Source of the DNA: JANNHP01 sp031404455
GTDB lineage: Bacteria; Planctomycetota; JAJSAM01; JAJVHW01
DNA length: 16,376 bases
Direction of reading: 5' to 3'
NCBI GenBank assembly: GCA_031404455.1
Contig: JANNHP010000053.1
Span: forward strand, 1 to 16,376
In this document: in pieces, positions 14,665-16,376 of the stretch
How the letters are laid out: each line of letters begins with the position of its first letter
Position numbering within the stretch: the first letter of the stretch is position 1
Program-made: the position numbers and the translations under genes
Notes under the pieces: model-generated
The model's database searches: none
The model's input: the letters and a program-made list of their open reading frames with translations, nothing else
What the model was told of the DNA's origin: nothing

Positions 14665-16376
14665 ATGAAGAGCCTCGGCCTCGTCGTGTCGTTCGCGCTC
14701 TGCCTTGCCGCCTTCTCGGCGCGGGGCGCCCTCGCCGACCGGCTCGACGCCGCGGCCCCCCTCGGAGTCACGACCACCGCGTCCGTCACGTCGGCGAGCG
14801 ACGTCGCAACGATCGGGTTCCTCGTCACGCAGGGCACCGGCCGGAAGCTCAGCTTCCTCGTGAAGCGCACGAAGGGCTCGACGCTCGCGCCCGACGTCAG
14901 GCTCATCGCTCCCGACGGCGCGGTCTTCGACATCGTCGCCGGCGGAGGCTCGGTCACGCCGAGCGCGACCGGCTGGAAGGCGAAGCTCCCCACGGTCCCG
15001 CAGACGGGACTCTGGCGCGTGGAGGTCCGCGGCGCGACGGGCACGTCCGGCGGGTTCACGCTCGCCGTGAAGGGCAGCGACACCTCGAAGGCCGCAGGCA
15101 CGCCCTCCCCGATCCAGGTGAACGGCAAGCAGGACATCGAGATCGTGGCCGGCGAGAACGCGGCGCTCACGGTCTCGGTGAAGCGCGCCAGCGGATCGCG
15201 GCTCGTGCCGCAACTCGTGGTCATCGACCCGAACGGGACGCCGCTCGGCACCCCGTTCGTCGGCAGCGCGACGAAGGGCACGCTCTCGGTGAAGGCGCTC
15301 CGCCTCCCGATCTTCGGCAAGTACACGCTGCGCTTCTCCGGCGCGATGGGCTCGGGCGGAGGCTTCTCGTACTCGGCGTCGACCGGCCCCGCCAAGGTGA
15401 AGGGCACGCTGCCCGTCGCCTCCGCAGGCCCCGCATTCGAAGTCGAGCCGGGCATGGACGGCCGACTCGACGGCACCGCGAGCCAGCCCGGCTCCGGCGG
15501 CGCGCTCACGTACCGCTGGGCGCAGGTGGGCGGCCCGGCCGTCACGCTGACGGGCGCCGCCACGTCGCAGCCCACGTTCGCGGCGCCCGTCACGGACGCG
15601 TCGCTCGCCTTCCAGCTCTCGGTCGCCGAGAACGGGATCCTCTCGAAGGCCGTCACGGTCGGCGTCGAGATCGCGAAGCGGCCGGTCGCCGACGCGGGCC
15701 GCTCGCAGTCGGTGACGTCCGCCGCGGCCGTCACGCTCGACGGAACTGCCTCGAAGAACCGCCGCTCGGGACCGCTGAATCACGCATGGCGACAGGTCCC
15801 CGGCGACGACGTCGCCGTCACCGTCACCGGCGCGACGACCGCGTCGCCCACGTTCACCGCGCCCCCGGGCAACCACACGCTGCACTTCGGCCTCACAGTG
15901 GATGACGGCAACGCCCGCAGCTTCGAAGATGTGGTCGTCGTCGAGGTCGGAACCGCGCACCCCGCCGTCGCCGACGCCGGCCGCGAGCAGTACGTGCCGC
16001 GCATGGCGTCCGTGCACCTCTGCGGCCTGGCATCGCGCACGGCCACGGGCGTCCTCGACTCGGGCGTGCAGTGGACGCAGGTGTCCGGCCCGGTCGTCAC
16101 GCTCGCCGGCGCGACGACACCGTGGCCCTCGTTCACCGCGCCGCGCGTCGCGAGCGACCTCGTGTTCGAGCTCTCGATCGGCGGCACCACGGCGACCGCG
16201 GACCGCGTCGCCGTTCGCGTGCGGCCGACGGAGACGAACCTCCCGCCGAACGCGAAGGTCAACGGTCCCTTGAACGCGCCCTCGGGCGCCGTCCCGATGG
16301 CCGCCACGCCGACCATCGATCCGAACGCCGATGTCCTCGCCTTCCAGTGGGGGCAGGTCTCCGGCGCGCTCCTGCC
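14665..16376 (+). CDS. Secreted PKD-repeat protein with two PPC-like domains, 3' truncated by window
   Basis: The first 570 residues are in the window and no stop is reached. MKSLGLVVSFALCLAAFSAR begins a signal peptide, likely cut after ALA at residue 24, so it is exported. Two related beta domains follow (about 39-139 and 151-249), each with a run like FLVKRTKGSTLAPDVRLIAP or VSVKRASGSRLVPQLVVIDP and a closing GLWRVEV or GKYTLRF strand, resembling pre-peptidase C-terminal (PPC) domains. Then come at least four PKD-type repeats of about 90 residues (about 253-342, 339-429, 431-521 and 526 on). They share the openings PVADAGRSQSV and AVADAGREQYV and the core WTQVSGPVVTLAGA, as in K319L-like PKD domains. 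Such arrays are spacers or adhesion modules on surface proteins; any catalytic or anchoring part would be beyond the window. GGAGA at 14652-14656 supports the ATG start. It is transcribed divergently from acs. Confidence 0.9.
   Translation, partial: MKSLGLVVSFALCLAAFSARGALADRLDAAAPLGVTTTASVTSASDVATIGFLVTQGTGRKLSFLVKRTKGSTLAPDVRLIAPDGAVFDIVAGGGSVTPSATGWKAKLPTVPQTGLWRVEVRGATGTSGGFTLAVKGSDTSKAAGTPSPIQVNGKQDIEIVAGENAALTVSVKRASGSRLVPQLVVIDPNGTPLGTPFVGSATKGTLSVKALRLPIFGKYTLRFSGAMGSGGGFSYSASTGPAKVKGTLPVASAGPAFEVEPGMDGRLDGTASQPGSGGALTYRWAQVGGPAVTLTGAATSQPTFAAPVTDASLAFQLSVAENGILSKAVTVGVEIAKRPVADAGRSQSVTSAAAVTLDGTASKNRRSGPLNHAWRQVPGDDVAVTVTGATTASPTFTAPPGNHTLHFGLTVDDGNARSFEDVVVVEVGTAHPAVADAGREQYVPRMASVHLCGLASRTATGVLDSGVQWTQVSGPVVTLAGATTPWPSFTAPRVASDLVFELSIGGTTATADRVAVRVRPTETNLPPNAKVNGPLNAPSGAVPMAATPTIDPNADVLAFQWGQVSGALL

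Noticed and set aside
11902..16017. Minus-strand open frame of 1371 codons
   Set aside because: Crosses acs out of frame and runs antisense to the PKD gene; composition is that of a high-GC shadow.
1..16376. CRISPR array, tRNA or rRNA, transposase, phage or toxin-antitoxin genes
   Set aside because: Looked for on both strands; no regularly spaced repeats, cloverleaf-like sequence or matching protein motifs were seen.

Overview
The window is two unlike pieces of DNA joined at about 1000-1010. The left piece (1 to ~1002) has mixed third codon positions. It carries, on the minus strand, the middle of a membrane histidine kinase with a heme-type Tll0287-like (DUF3365) sensor, a proteobacterial style of gene. 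The right piece (~1005 to 16376) is very GC-rich, with G or C at almost every third position. Its genes (exported tetratricopeptide/transglutaminase proteins, lipoproteins, PKD-repeat surface proteins, acetyl-CoA synthetase, weak or absent ribosome binding sites) suggest a high-GC environmental bacterium, perhaps Planctomycetota or a similar group. This placement is inference. The join cuts both genes and looks most like a metagenomic assembly chimera; a real rearrangement is not excluded.

Layout: (1) ~1005-9233, plus strand: a likely operon of three exported proteins. Two are large tandem paralogs with the order beta-sandwich, TPR, DUF3857, transglutaminase-like fold, C-terminal beta domain. 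The third is a helical-repeat lipoprotein starting 2 nt after the second. The first paralog keeps a Cys-His-Asp transglutaminase triad, while the second has lost the Cys and shows no equivalent His/Asp motifs, which suggests an enzyme/pseudoenzyme pair. A 10-bp inverted repeat lies between the paralogs. (2) 9234-9466: a convergent intergenic region filled with nested inverted repeats. (3) 9467-14501, minus strand: acetyl-CoA synthetase, then a lipoprotein of unknown function, then a membrane-anchored TPR protein, with gaps of about 130 nt that argue against tight coupling. (4) 14502-14664: a divergent intergenic region with strong dyads, one of them ending right at the next start codon. (5) 14665 to the end, plus strand: the N-terminal 570 residues of a secreted protein with two PPC-like repeats and at least four PKD repeats.

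Most products here are predicted to be exported or membrane-attached and built from repeat folds (TPR, HEAT-like, PKD); the exception is acs. The three-gene operon is the best candidate for an undescribed envelope system. I saw no tRNA, rRNA, CRISPR array, transposase or phage gene. Promoters could not be assigned with confidence.
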